From contig JAAMXY010000009.1 of NCBI GenBank assembly GCA_019677205.1, positions 2,846-66,845 on the forward strand: DNA of 64,000 nt, written 5' to 3'. The notes under the pieces were generated by a model, which had not been told where the DNA came from, made no database searches, and was given only the letters and a program-made list of their open reading frames with translations. Within the stretch, counting starts at the first letter, position 1. Each line of letters starts with the position of its first letter. The stretch comes from Pinguiococcus pyrenoidosus (taxonomy: Eukaryota > Sar > Pinguiophyceae > Pinguiochrysidales > Pinguiochrysidaceae). Positions 10,022 to 23,199 of the stretch are shown here, piece after piece. Both the position numbers and the translations under genes were made by a program.

Positions 10022-13000
10022 TTAGTGCCCGGGCGTTGCGGCGCTCCCGCCATCGTGTCCTCGCCCAGTGTCGCCGGTTGCGCGTCCCTCCAGTTCCAAA
10101 GCTTCCGCCTCTTGACGAAGATCCTTCAGCACCTCCTCGTGCCTTTCTCGCTCCAGCGATAGCTGCTCAATGGCTTTCGTGCGCACCCTCCGCCGATACT
10201 CCAAGTCTTCGAGTGCCTCTGATGGACGCACCCGACCGTCAGGAACGCTGTGCGTGCGCAGTGCTTCCTGCAGCTCCGTCAGACGTAGCTCTGTGCGCTG
10301 GAGCGCCCACTGGTGATAGCTCAGGCGATCCTCGATCAGCCGCCTCAGTTCGTGACGTCTTTCCTGGAAGCTGCAGTGCCCTTCATCTCCTTCGCTTCTT
10401 TGCTCCTGGATCCACCGAGCTCTGCCTCGCCGACGCTCGTCAGCGATGCGCGCCCCCTGCGCAAAGCGTCTCGATGCAGCTGCCATTCCCCGATCGTCCC
10501 AGGCGGCGTACTGCCTGGCAAGATGTAGATTGCTCGGCGCATCGTCCGTGGAAGTGCTCAGGCTTTCCTCCGCGTCTGGGAGCGACTCGACGGAGTGCCG
10601 TCCCTTCGTGGACTTCCGCCGCTTTGATCTCCTCTTCCTCGATTTCCGCTTGCTGGCCTTCTCCGCGTTCCTATCCTCTTCGCTGTTCGCATCGCTGTCC
10701 TCGTGTTCGTCGTTCTGTGCGTCATCCTGACTGGCTGCCGAGCCCTGAGCGATCATCGTGGGCCCAATGGAAATGGGGACATCTCGAAGATCCAGCTTGG
10801 CCTCGGGGTTCAGCAGTCGCAGAGCCATCATCGCGGTATCGTGGGGAAACTTCTGGCGGAAGGCGGCGGCCGCCTCGCTTCTTGCTTCGTCTGCCGCAGC
10901 TGCCACCTCGTCGTTGTGACGAGCTGCCCATGCCTCGGCGTAGTCCAGCCAAGCAGCGTCGTAGCTTGGGTCCCCATGGCGAAGCGAGACAACGGCTTCC
11001 GCTGCCGCGTTCCCAAAGGCTGACTGGAACTCGTCGGCAAGTTGATCCTCCAGCGCTCTCTCGTGGTCTCCAACCTCCACCGGATGCGTCCGGATCCAGC
11101 AATCCGCCGCCAAGGCAGCGTCCGTCTCGTGCGCGACGTTGCTTGCGATCCGAAGAGCCGTGCTCGGCAAGTCCTCTTCGTGCAGCGTAGCAAAGCCCTC
11201 AGACAGCGTCTCCTCCAGTGACCTCGCTTCATCGGGATGCGCGTCTAGCCAGATCTGGAGCTCCGCCCGTGCGTCGTCGTGCATGAAGGGGCTGACGCGG
11301 GAAAGCAGGGCCATGTAGCAGGTCCGATCGCGGAATTCCGCCTCTACCTTGGTGATAGCTGCAGTTCTGGCCTCCACTTCCTGCAGCTGCTCCCAAAGAC
11401 GCTGCACAAGCGTCTCCACGAAGGCGCTGGTCACGATGCTCCCGTCCGGCATGGTCCACTGCTTCGCAGCGGATGGGTAGCCCAAATACTCGTTCACCTT
11501 TTCGATGACGCTGCCGACAGCAAAGGCCTTGATTGGGGCGGCGCTGACGTCCGGGCCAGCCTCAGCGGCTCCTGTCAGGCAAAGCCTTCCGCCAGAGTAT
11601 CCATAGGTGGTGCTCGCCTCGGCCCAGAATTCACCTCTTGCCCGCTCCGTGGCGTCTGCTATCCACGAGAGCAGAGATGGCGGCTGGGCGAGCCTGGGCA
11701 GAGCATCTGTCGACACGGCTTGCAGCATCTCTTCCATAGTGATCTGCACCTCCGTAAACTCCTTTCGGGCCTCCGCCGCCTCCAGCTCCTCGTAGTAGTC
11801 CAGCTTCTGCCCGGCCTTGGGGTCGTATCCCACGCGTCCTTCGTAGCACTCCCGCAGTAGCTTCCGCAGAGCCTCCAGTTCCTCAAAGCTGTCGTTCTTC
11901 TCCCGAAGCACCGCCGAGTAGGTGGAGCTCACATCCTCGTAGTGCTTCTCTGCCCTTCTAAGCGCTTCCTGCGCCAACTGCACGTCGGCTATCTTCGCCT
12001 TCAGCAGGGCGCTACTGCCAGCATGGGCGTCGACAACTCCGCGGACGTCTCTGGCTTTCTTGATGTAGGCCAGCGTAAGCTTCGCCACGTCAACAAGCAA
12101 CGGAGCCGCTGGGCCATGCTGCTGAAGGAAGAAGTTGTCGCGTGTGAATCGCGGGTCTCCGAGTTGCTGGGACACCTCCGCCAGCATGAGGTCCCTCGCA
12201 ACGTGGTCGAAGACCCTTAGAGTCTCCAGCACGTGGATGATCTTAACGCCATAGTCTTGGTACATCGCCTCCGCGTCTCCGTCGTCGCGATTGTCAGCGC
12301 TACTACTTAGGAAGCGTCGCGCGGCCTGCCAGGAATACGGAACGCCAAAGATACCGCAAATTGCTTTCATCACCAGCTCGATCATAGCCGGCGGCACGTT
12401 GAAACGTCGCAGGCGGAACCAGTCTGGACGACGCAGCTTCTTTAGCTCTTTGATCACTGCCCGGAAGTGCCGCCGTGCTTGCGTAGAATCTTGCTCCCAG
12501 AAGATCTCGATCCTTTCCTCCAACTTGGTCAGCGCCTCCTCGACCTTCCTCTTCTCCGCCACGGCATCCTGCACTCGCCGCTTGAGTCGGGAGCGCTCCG
12601 CCGAGGCGGCATTGGTCTTCTCCTCGACAGCCTGGAAGCGCTCCAACGATTCCTCTACAGACGGCAGCAACTCGTCGATGTCTCGTTCGGCCTCGGCGAT
12701 GGTGTCGACCGCAAAGAGCTCTCCCGCCTCCTTCCGAATCCGCTCCAGGATGGCCCGCACTTGTGGATCGTCACCCTGGACGCCCTCTGGTGCGTATGGC
12801 AGGCGACGGGCCACCATCATTGCGTAGACGCCGTCAAACTCCGACTCGTCATCGCGGAAGCGCTGTATGAACTCCTCGGTCGCCACGGGATCCACCAACG
12901 GCGACGTCCACCTCACGAAGACTCCCGCAGACCACAGGCCGTTTCGGAATTCCTCGCTGTCTCTCGGAGTGTCTTCCACCTGTCCCCGGTCTCCTCCAAC

Positions 13001-16000
13001 GACTGTGTGGACCTGTTGGGAAGGTCGTCGCATCGTAAAGATACCATGCTGCTGACCTTGGAAGAAGGTCCCTGCATAGGTCGTTCCCTCCGCCGACCGG
13101 AGGGTGCCCCTCCCGTGGCGATAACTGTGCTGGAATTGCCCTTCGTAGCGGCTTCCATCCGCGTATGCCAGGACGCCGCTCCCGTGGAAGGCGTTGCCAA
13201 GAAAGTCACCCGCATAAACGTCACCCAGCGTACTCGTGAAAACTCCCTGCCCGCTCCGCTTGCCATGCCGGTTTCCACCAGCGTACGTGCTGCCGTCTTG
13301 CCACTTCCAGAGCCCTTCTCCGTGAATCTCGTCCTTGTCCCATTCCCCGAAGTAGGCGTGTCCGTCCGCGCTCGTGAACACTCCGAAGCCCTGGCGCCTT
13401 CCGCGGAAGAACTCCCCCCTGTAAATGCTTCCGTCGTCGTAGTGCATCTCACCAACGCCATGGCATTCCTCGTCGACAACCTCACCCTCGTACCATTGCT
13501 TCTTGCGAAGGGCAAGCCTGTAGGCCCCATTGACGTTGCTCTGATCAAAGTGATTGTCTACGAGGTTTCCTTCCCAAAGGCTGCCCGAGGCTGCGAGGAA
13601 CCGACCCCAGTGTTCCGATGAGCGACCTAGAGCATTGGACTGGCCGCTGGCGTCCAGGAAGCGGTCCAAGACATATGGACCATGGTACCAGTCCCCTGTG
13701 TTGTACGCGAGAAGCACTGGGCCGTCGATGCGGCCATTCCGGAAACACGCAGACAGAGCTGCGTACTTCGTCCAAAGCCGCCGCTTTCGAAGCGGGCGAG
13801 CTGCGTAGGTGTCCCACATGCGGCAGACGAGCCGCCGTGGATCCGTGAAGCGCAGCACGGCGGTCCGCGTGGCCACCCGCGCCACGATGCCGTCGTACTC
13901 GCAGGTCACGACACAATGCCACCGGCCTTCGCGAGGATGGCTCGGCTTCATGGGATCCTGCGCATCGGCTAGGTGCCTTCTCCGAATGAACAGCTGTAGC
14001 TTGCGCTGGCAGACGAGCTGCAAGATGCGCAGATGTTTCTGCCGCTCGGCGACGAGCTGCAGTCTTTCGATGCCGTCGATGCGCTTGGCACATTTCCAGG
14101 GCGCTGCAGAGGTCTGCTCCCTGGCCCTTCGCAACACCAGAATGAAACGAACTGCCATCAATGCTTTGCGCAGGCGTCTCCGCCCGGTGCCATCACTCAG
14201 CTTTCGCGTCTTTCGCGAGCGGTGCAGGCGATTGAGTCTTAGAATCCTACCCATGCGACTAGAGCTTGCGGCAAGATCCTTTTGGTGGTTTTCGTTCGCT
14301 TTGCGAACGCAGACGGAGGCCGATTGAGCAAGTTCACTCTCGGCCTGGCAGCCTTCGCCGGACTCCTCCAATTCCGGAGACGGAGGTCCTTGCCCAAGCA
14401 GAAGCCTATGGTTCTGCAGGGCTTGCAGCTCGGACTCGACCATGTTGAGCTTCCGCCTTGTGCTATTCTCTTCTTCGATGAGAGGCAGCCGATACTCGCG
14501 CGCTTCTGCTACCTCGTCGAAGTCGAAGGGCGTTCCACAGTAGCCACACGCAACGCAGTAGGCACAGTCTGGCACGGTTTTGCACACCTTCTTGCACCTC
14601 GCGCAACGGAAGCTTCGGAGTGTTCTTGGCTGAAGAGCACTAATTTCGAGGCCAAGCACCGCCGAGGTGGCCCCCTCAACCGCAACGTCGTTCAGGAACC
14701 ACTGGTAGAGCGGCAGCGGCCAGGAAGCTGCTTGACACTGTAGCACAACCTGCGTAGGGTCCTCGCCACTCTGTGGCAGCTGGCATTCAAGATCACCCGA
14801 GAAGCCCAGAATCCTGGGCGCCTCGTATCTGGGTTGGAGGAGCTTGATTTCATAGATGGCAATCCCCTCAGACGAGCCCTGATTGCAGTCCAGGCGGAGC
14901 CGCAGACGCTGCACAGGCCACCTCGCCAGCTCGTGGGGCAGCTTAAACGTCTGGCACGGCGGTGCCGGGGCGACCTTGAAATTGAGCAGCGTGCGCCAGA
15001 GGCCGCGACGACCCTTTGCGTTTCCCTTGCTCCCCAAGGGGAGCCATTTCTCCAGGGAGCATCGCGCAGGGGCGGACGTATTGGGCGGGACGCGCAAGCG
15101 GATCTCGCCGACGTGGACCTTGCGCTCGCAGGCGAAGGCGATCCACTGCTTCGAGGTCTCTCCTGCTGCTGAGCACCAGAATGTGTCGTCGTTGTCGTCG
15201 AAGACATTTGCCGGTGCAAACATGGCGGAGTCCTTGCAAGAAGAGCTGCTCACGTCCGAAAGCCCGCGTATCGTCCGACATTGCTCGAGGCGGATGCGCG
15301 AGCAGTGTTGCCGCCATGCGCATTGGATTTGGGTCGCTTTCTCGACCTCGAGCTTCTTGAACCACAGAAGCTGTCTTGCAAGCCAAGCTCGCCAGAGGCT
15401 CTGAAGCAGCGCCGCCAACCGGGCGCGATGGCGTCTCTGAGCGCGATAGGCGCGCTGCAAGCCAACAGCTGCGCGACGGCGGAGTCGCAAGTCTGCCGCT
15501 GCTGCCCTTGCCCTTGCCAAACGAGCAAAGCACTGAAGCCGAACCACGTAGGTTGCCACGGAGCGCCGGACACAGATGGCGCCCAGGTGCAGGAAGCAGT
15601 CGTACACCGGCATTGATCGCTCGAGATGATCTCTCTCCACATGGCTTCTGGGCTTGGCAGCTGCGAAGCCCCGCAGAAGGCAGCGAGCTACGCGGTCGGG
15701 CACACGGAGATCATCCACGCGCACGTCTGTGCTCAGGAGGGGCTCCAGCGGGAAACATGCTACTTCAGCAACGCCGTACCTCGTCGCGACGAGGCTTCCG
15801 GGACTTGCCAGGATGCTCTGGAAGATTCGTTCGCTGATGCGTCGCAGCCGCTTCGAGCCGTAGATGGCGTCTGTTCCGTACCATGGAAGCCACTGATTCA
15901 CCAAGTGGGCCGCAAGACCGTCCATTGAAGCTTGGGCGCTCTTCCGCTGCTCTGCGCGTAGCTTGGCTACGAGGACGGTTGCCAGCATCCTGCGAGCGTC

Positions 16001-19000
16001 TTGCTGGATCCTTGTGGCAGATCTGGCCAGCAAGCGAGCGCGTTCTAAGCGGCGATGATGCAGAACTCGAGCGGCCAATGCACATCGAACTGCGCACTGG
16101 ATTGCAGTCGCAGCCGCCGCCCGCCTCCTCAGACGGGAAACCTTCAGAACCGCCAGAACACGCCGCACTTGGCGCTGGATTCTCCGCGCCGCGAGATACC
16201 GAGCTTTCAGCACGCGGCGAAGCCGAACCGCGCGTCGCACGCGATAGCGTCGCTGGATGCGTAAGGCGTACGAAGACGCCTCGCGACGAAGCGACTCGCA
16301 CGCCGCCGAGCGTTGCTGCCGTCGTCTTGAGCTGATGAGACCCCTGGCGAAGCGCTGTAGGACCACGGCTTTTCTGGATCGGACCTCGCGTCGCAGCACG
16401 TCGTCAATCTCTTCGCGCAGCTGCCACGTGAATGCCAGTTGAACCTCCCCAAGCTTGGCCACGTGCAGTCCTTTAGCCCCCATACCATCCTGCGACCTGC
16501 GACGCTCCTTCAACGGATACCATCGTTTCTTCCTCGCACCACCCTCAAACGCACGAATGGGAATCTCGGCGTGCCCGATGAAGGAATCCCGGCCGATGAG
16601 GTTCCTGCTCCACAGCCCGATCTGAATGGACTCGAGCGGGTTGGTCACGTGGATGTAGAACGTCTCATCCCATCTTGGCGCAAGAGTCTTCTCTGCAACA
16701 CTGGTTCGAACGCGGCGCATGTTGCACATCAGCTTCAGGTATGGATCGCTGGTACCGTTCTTGTTCGTGGCGAGCAGCTGGCGGGCCCGCAGTACTTCCA
16801 CCTTGAGGGTCCTCTCCTCGCGGGCGACCCCCCAGCCGTCCAGGAACTCCAGATGGCCAGGCCCGTGCGGCACAATACCGAAGCCAAAAGGGAAGTTCGT
16901 TTGAAAAGAGGCCGACGTGGCACCATGATACAGCGCGAATGGAACTCGCAGATGCGGACTCCGGCGCATGCCGTCAGGAAGAAAGGGTAACGTCCACGCG
17001 TAGCGTTCCTCTCGTGTGCAACGCCAGTCGGGCCCGAGAAGCACCTCCAGCTTTGCCTCAGCGCCAGGAAGGCGGTGCGCAACGAAGTCGCCACATTGAA
17101 ACAGAACTTTCCCACCGCTTTGTCGCCACAAGTACTTGACAGCCGTACGCAGTCGCCTATAGACGCGGAAACGCCTCTTGTACGAAGAGCGCTCGGTGGC
17201 GTCGGCCACGGCCTTTGCGAAGCGCTTCCGCTGGCGGTTCCTCCGCTGAAATTCTTCCGCGAGGACGCGCTGGTCTCGCAGCCGCTTCCGCAGCGCAAAA
17301 AGCCGCGGTGGAAATCTTGGAGCCTCTGGCAGCTCTGGAGCCGTGTAGGATCCGGTACGAAGCCGAAGAGCTCGAAGCAGATGGGCTGAACGGCTCGAAA
17401 CGGCGCCGACATTGGCCAAGATCTGAAGCAGCACTTTCTGCGTCTCATGGACCCGACTCCAAAAGCGATGTCGCGTTCTTGCGACTTTGTTCCTGGCGCG
17501 GTACTGCCGATTCGCCAACTGGATCGTTCGGGCAGCTGTGAACAGTTGCCGCGCGTGCCTCTCCACGTCTCCACGGGAGCGAAGTGCTTCGCGCCATTCC
17601 TTCGAGGTCAAATGGCTGCGAAGGTCCACGCGTGTCGGCCTCGAAGCATCGTCGATTCTCGCCAACGTCGGCAAGGGCCCTCGCAAGCCTGTGGCCTTTG
17701 TCGTCATCGGCAAGTAGAGCATGGCCTGCGAACGATCCAAGCGGACTTCGGCGACTTTCCTCAGCTTCGACGATCTGTCAATCCGCACCAAGTAGCCCGT
17801 CAAGCCGACAAATTCGCTGTCTCGATCCAGAATCCTCACCGCGTCGCCTGCCTCGAGCGCTTTGGGTCTTAAGCCAGCGAGGATGTCGGTCTGGAGGAAA
17901 TCGCGGCGCACTTGCTCTCGCTGGAACGTCCCGAAGGCCTGAGGCGGACGAACGCGCACGGGCTGGGGGACCTCCTGCTTCAGCACTTTCGTTCGAAACG
18001 TGTACAGCCGCTTGCGGACGGTATTCACCGCGAAGGCGTATCGCCGTTTTGAGAAGATGGAGACGGTGCGAAACAGCACCAGGCACTCTCTGTGCATCTC
18101 TCGTCTGGCAACGGCAAAGTCCCGTCGTGTTTCGTCTTCCCACTCACGGAGGTCGGACACGAAGCTTGTCGGGAGCAAGCCCAACTTGTCGAGGAGTCGC
18201 CAAACCTCACGCTGGTGCCGTCGCTGCTTCAAGCCAATGCATCTCAGGAAGTAGCCCTGCCTGCGGCGCGCCCTTCGGAATCGAAACTGACACGAGAGGG
18301 CGCGACACTGGGCGGCGACTCTTCTTCGAGCCAATACCCGGCGATAGTGCGTCTGCAGCTTTGTCGCGACTTGTGTCAGCTTCCTGTGTCTGCTCCTCTT
18401 GCGGTACCGCCGGCGAGCCAGCCAGCCCCGCGCGACCGCCTGGATCTCAGTTGCCAAGCGCTCGAGGCGAGACTGGTCACGCAATTGCTGCTGATGCCGA
18501 TCGTGAGCGGACTGGAGAGCGGCTTCTCGATCAAGCCTCTGCGCGATGCCCTTCTCCCTCACCAGCTGTCTTCGTCTGTCCAGCGCCCTTCGCTTGCCGA
18601 CGAGCATGAGAAGGAATCGGAGAATCGTTCTCCCTTCAGCAAGCCGCCTCAGGAACTCCCTCGTGAGCTCTTCCTCGGTTGCCATCAAGTCATACTCGTC
18701 ATATTCGCGCAGCGCCTGACGAAAGGCCTGGTGCTTCCGCAGGCGCTTTCGGACTCGTTTCGCCTTGAGCATGCGCCATTGCGACTGCACTCTCAGGATG
18801 GCCCACTTCCTAAACACCTTCCACTCCTCCGTGTCTCGCCGCGCTCGCCAGCCCCGCCAGACGCGCTGTATGCCCTGTGCGGCGGCGTTCATGCGCGCTC
18901 TCTCCTGTGCGTCCACCTGAGCAGCCAGCATCGCCAGGCGTCGGAGCTCCTTCTCCTGCTTGTGGAACTGCAAGAAGTGGCTCCAGGCCTTTCGTAGGAG

Positions 19001-22000
19001 GATGGCCCTCTGCTTGGACTCTGCGATCTTGGCGATGTCTCCGGCGTGCTTCAGGTACAGCTTCCAGCCATCGAAGATGCGCCTGACCAGGTGCCCTCGC
19101 ATGAACTGAATCGCGCGCAGGAGCAGCAGGCGCCGCTCCTTGGAAGATCTAGCCTGACCAACCCAGCCCGCCACGGAATTCTTGAGCCGTCGTGAGTCGA
19201 AGTGTCGCAGCGCCATTTGGCAACGATGCTTCAGCCATTTGCTGCGGTCGCGCTCGTAGAGGAGCCTGCGCACACCAAGCCTGAGCAGGCGCATCGCCCG
19301 CACGGGCAGAGCAAGACGACGCAGTTGTCTCTGGCGAGGCCTCCATTCCGCATTTCGTCTCATCTTCCGCATGGAGAGAGTCCGACTCCAGCGTCTGTGC
19401 CCAGCATCTCCTTGTGTCTTGCGCCTCGCCGCCCCCAGCCTGTGGCTTCGGTAGTCCTTCAGAGCGGCCAGGCAATTTGCGACGGTCGTCTGAAGGAGCT
19501 TCTTCCTGTGGAACGCCCCGGCGGCGATGTTGTTTCGGCGGATAACAGAGCACTCGGCATTCCACCGGCTGAAGCCGACCCAATATTTCGCCATCACCTT
19601 CGCGCGTTCGTGGCTCAGCGCCGTGACTGCCTTTTGTCTCATGCTAGCCGAGTTCCAAGTGTCCAACGCAGCAACTTGCAAAAAGACGATACGGAGCCGT
19701 TGTCGAATTTGCATCCTTTCGCGGGCTTTCAACTTCCAGATGTGAAAGAGCTCTTTGCCGACTTTCTGCTGGAGATGAAGATCGGCTTTGGCGCACTCCA
19801 GCCTCTCGAGCTTGATGAGCTGCACGGCCTTCGCCCAGTCGGTGAAGACGAGCCTCTCCTTGCTGCTCACGAAGTGACGCATGGCCTGCTGCGAACGCGG
19901 ACTGCTTCGGTCGTAGAAGCGCTTGATGCTCGACGCCAGTGCAAAGTCATGCAAGGCCAGAAAGGCGCGGCGCTGCAGCCTTCTCGCTAAGTGTTGCCTT
20001 GCCATAGCCGCCTGTCTTTGGCGCTTCCGGCGCTCCCTCTGCCGAAGCATGAAATCATGGATGGTGCGTCCCTTTCTCACAATCGTCCGATACCGTCTCT
20101 CTTGCTGTCGCGCGCGCACTATCGACTGGATGATGACGGCTGCGTTGGTCTCACGGTATCGGGCGACCGACAGGTCTCGCAAGAGCGACCTGTGGGCCTT
20201 GTAGGCAGCGTAGGATCGTTTAATCCTCGAGGCTGCATAAGATTCCCTCGTGCGCTCTCGTTCGTAGTCGTCGTGGGTGGATATCGCCCGTGCCATCACA
20301 GACTGGCTCAGGACTAAGAGCCTGCTCGGTCCGCCAACCTCCAGCACGTCCATGCGACCGAACTCCTTCATGAGGCGACGGATTTCCTCCGCGTCAAGGT
20401 CTGTTCTTGACAGATCAAGATAACGAAGCTGCCTGAGGCGCCGGAGCAGGTCTTCTACGAACCCAGAGGTGAGCGACCTGCAGTCGGGGAGGCGAAGTAT
20501 CTGGACCGCTTGAAAGGCTCCGATGAAGGCATCGTTGGCTTGGCGCTGCTCCGGACCTTGCCGCGGCGAAGCGTCCTCGGGTGCCTCTCGGGGGGCCCGA
20601 GCAACGCAGAAATCGAGGCCAGCAGCAGCAAACTCGCGAAGTTTCTGGTACTGCAGCATCGATAGATGACCAACTTGAAAGGCTTGCGAAAAGCTCAAGT
20701 CCAGCTCCACGAGACGGTGTAGGTTGGCGCATGCGCTCAGGGCTGCCCCAGATATCTTGGCAAGGCGTCGCGCTGAGAGCCGCTGGAGCTGACGGCACCT
20801 CCGAGTGAGTCCGTGGACGCCTCGATCTGTGACCATGTTCGGCCCGGAAATAGCCATGTCGCGCATGACTCGAGCATCCGAGCTCAGCTGCAGCAGCGCG
20901 TCGTCTGAGAGATGCGGAAGACGGCTGACGTCCAAGCAACGGAGAGCCGGGCATTGAGAAGTGATGGAGCCGAGGACCGGGCCTTGAAGCATCCTGCATC
21001 CCTGCAGAACCAGCGACACGAGCCTCTCCTTTGAGGATCCGTACAGAAAATCGTGGAAGGCCTCTGACGACAGCTTCGGGCAGTCCCGCAGGTTCACAGA
21101 AACGAAGCTCTGGAAGCGGCCCAGAAGCTGCCAGGCTCGTGCTCCTTTCTGCCCGATGTGCCGGCAGCCTTGCATGGAAAAGATCTCAATGCTTGCACAG
21201 CTCTGTGCCACGGCTTGCAGCCCCTCGTCGGTCAGACTGTCGAGGAATGACAGGTTGACGGACTTGAGTTTATGCGCCTGGGGAAGCGGCTTCTGTCCGT
21301 AGATGACGGGAGTCTGGGAGGAACCACAATCGCAGGCAGAATGCGGTTTGGGTTCAGGGAGGGGATCAGTCACGAAGCGTACCGGAGAGTGCAAACTCTC
21401 TGGAGTAGGGGAGAGCGGCGCACCTGGACGAGCTGACTCATGGCGGCGTCGTCAATGAGTTCACAATGCCGAGCATCGAAGCCCTCCAGATTCTTGCAAC
21501 TGGGAAAAACAGCACGGAGGACCTGCTCTCCAACCACGGGGCATCTCGCGACGCCAAACGTCCTGAGGTCCAGTCGCTCAGCGATGATGCAGATGGCTTG
21601 CGCCGACAGACGGGTGCAGCCAGAAATGTTCAGCCCAACGATCTTGCGGCATCGCCTTGTGAGCACGAGAAGTCCCCTACATCCGGAGGCAGAAGGAAGA
21701 ACGATATCAGATGCGACGATATCATCATCAAGGCACCCAGATTTTGACCAAGACGACCTGTCTGTGAGTCGCTCACAGTCGGAGAGGTCGAGTGCCGCTA
21801 GGCGGTGTTGCATTTCGTCGCCGAGGTGCTTCACGCTCGCATCGGTGATCTGGTGGCATCCGGCAAGGTGAAGGGCCTGGAGCTTCTTGAGCGACACGGC
21901 CAACGTGGCGATCGCGGCGTCATCGACCCAGTCTCCGCTCCCTGAGAGGTCCAAGCTCGTGATGTTCGCGCAGAAGACGGAACAAAGCTTCGGCCAGACG

Positions 22001-22353
22001 CCATTTCCCGGGCGCTGCGTCCCACTGAGGTCCAGGCTGTGAAAGACGCTATTGACCTGCCGCAGCTCTTCGCAGCTCTTCTCCGTCCAGAGCGGCATCC
22101 ACGCACTTAGTTGCAGGTGCTCCAGCGGCTTCTTGCTGATGGGATGCAGCGCTGCCTCGGCGACCCAGCGAGCCTCTTTCGACGCCTCCGCCAGTGGAAT
22201 AGACTCTGAGAGTTCGATGCGCTTCATCAGTACGAGACTGAGCCGATCCTCAGGCGAGGGAGGTTCCGCCAAGTATGGCTCTGATACTCTCTTGCGCCGC
22301 CTTTTGCTCGCAGTCCGGTCCAGAGGATTCGGCCCTTTAATCCGTCTGTGCAT
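10022..22353 (-). CDS. Giant LRR-IQ-C2-discoidin/Ig-MORN multidomain protein (about 4,073 aa)
   Basis: Two exons are inferred: 21424-22353 and 10022-21313. A 110-bp intron joins SQLVQ to TPVIYGQKPL in phase 0. The ATG at 22353 is the first Met after an in-frame TGA near 22462. Approximate domain order: AMN1/F-box-like leucine-rich repeats, residues 90-650 (ITSLDLSGSGDWVDDAAI, LHLAGCHQITDASVKHLG); many IQ motifs for calmodulin-like partners, 690-1315 (ATEIQAVARGWLARRRYRK); a C2 domain, 1813-1938 (LKVEVLRARQLLATNKNGTS, SDPYLKL); more IQ motifs, 1965-2315; a discoidin/F5/8-like module, 2335-2455 (NVFDDNDDTFWCS); an Ig-like segment with following CxxC pairs, 2473-2570; at least six MORN repeats, 2915-3069 (YEGEVVDEECHGVGEMHYDD); and a charged coiled-coil tail. 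Calmodulin- and lipid-binding modules suggest a membrane-cytoskeleton scaffold. The function is unknown. Confidence 0.8.
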
Positions 22354-23199
22354 CTTTCGCTCCGAAAGTGCCTCCTCGGAAGAGTCACTGGCGCTGCGAG
22401 GCGCTACCAAGAAAGTCGACTCCACAGCGCATTCTCTACGGCCTTTTCTTTTGGCGATACCCCTTCACTGCAGCCTTTGTTCAACAGCGGGGCGCCATCC
22501 GCTTCGGTTCTTCCAAAGGACCCAACTTCCCGTGCCGGACCAGTGCCCCGGACCTTGTGTTGTCGAGTTCGACATCTGTCATCATCACCATGAAATCAGC
22601 TGACATCTTTGCCACGGGAGAACGATAGCCCATCCCTTTCCTTTTCCTTATCCTTTTGCCACTCACGTGCTTCTCCAGATCCCTGGATCCTTGGCCTGGG
22701 CCCACGAAGGCCGCGGACATCTTGAAAGTTTGTGGTAGCGTGCGGCCGCATCGCCTTTCTCGCGATGATGCGGAGGGGAGTGGATTCTGGACGTTGAATG
22801 CCGGATGCTCGATGCTGGCGGTGTCCGGCTACAGGAAACGAGAACTGTGTATCCACTTCATGTAATTTGATGGCGAGCGGCAATGCCGAAAATCGCAGGT
22901 CTCTCCTACAACGCACGCACAGCTGCGGGTCCATCCAAGACGACACCCGGGCGCAGGACGTGTGCCTGAAAAAGTAGCGTTCCCAGCGTACTCCGATTGA
23001 CGCGAGAAGGCCTGTCAATTCCTTGATCTCAATACACACGGAAGCGGCGCCGCTTTGGCAGAAACATGCGACGGATATCCCTTGGACCCCTTGGCAGCGG
23101 ACCAGGAGACACTGTTCGACGCACACGACAGACCTTCCCTCTCTCATGTAAGCCTCTATCACCGGCGACTGCCCTACACTACGCAGGGCCTGCGCCGCA
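22354..23199. other. Intergenic region between two minus-strand genes
   Basis: This 846-bp spacer lies between the phytochrome stop and the start of the giant gene. The one long minus-strand frame (22596-23225) has a patternless, Cys/Arg-rich composition and no recognisable domain, so I regard it as noncoding. It must contain the giant gene's promoter. Confidence 0.45.
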
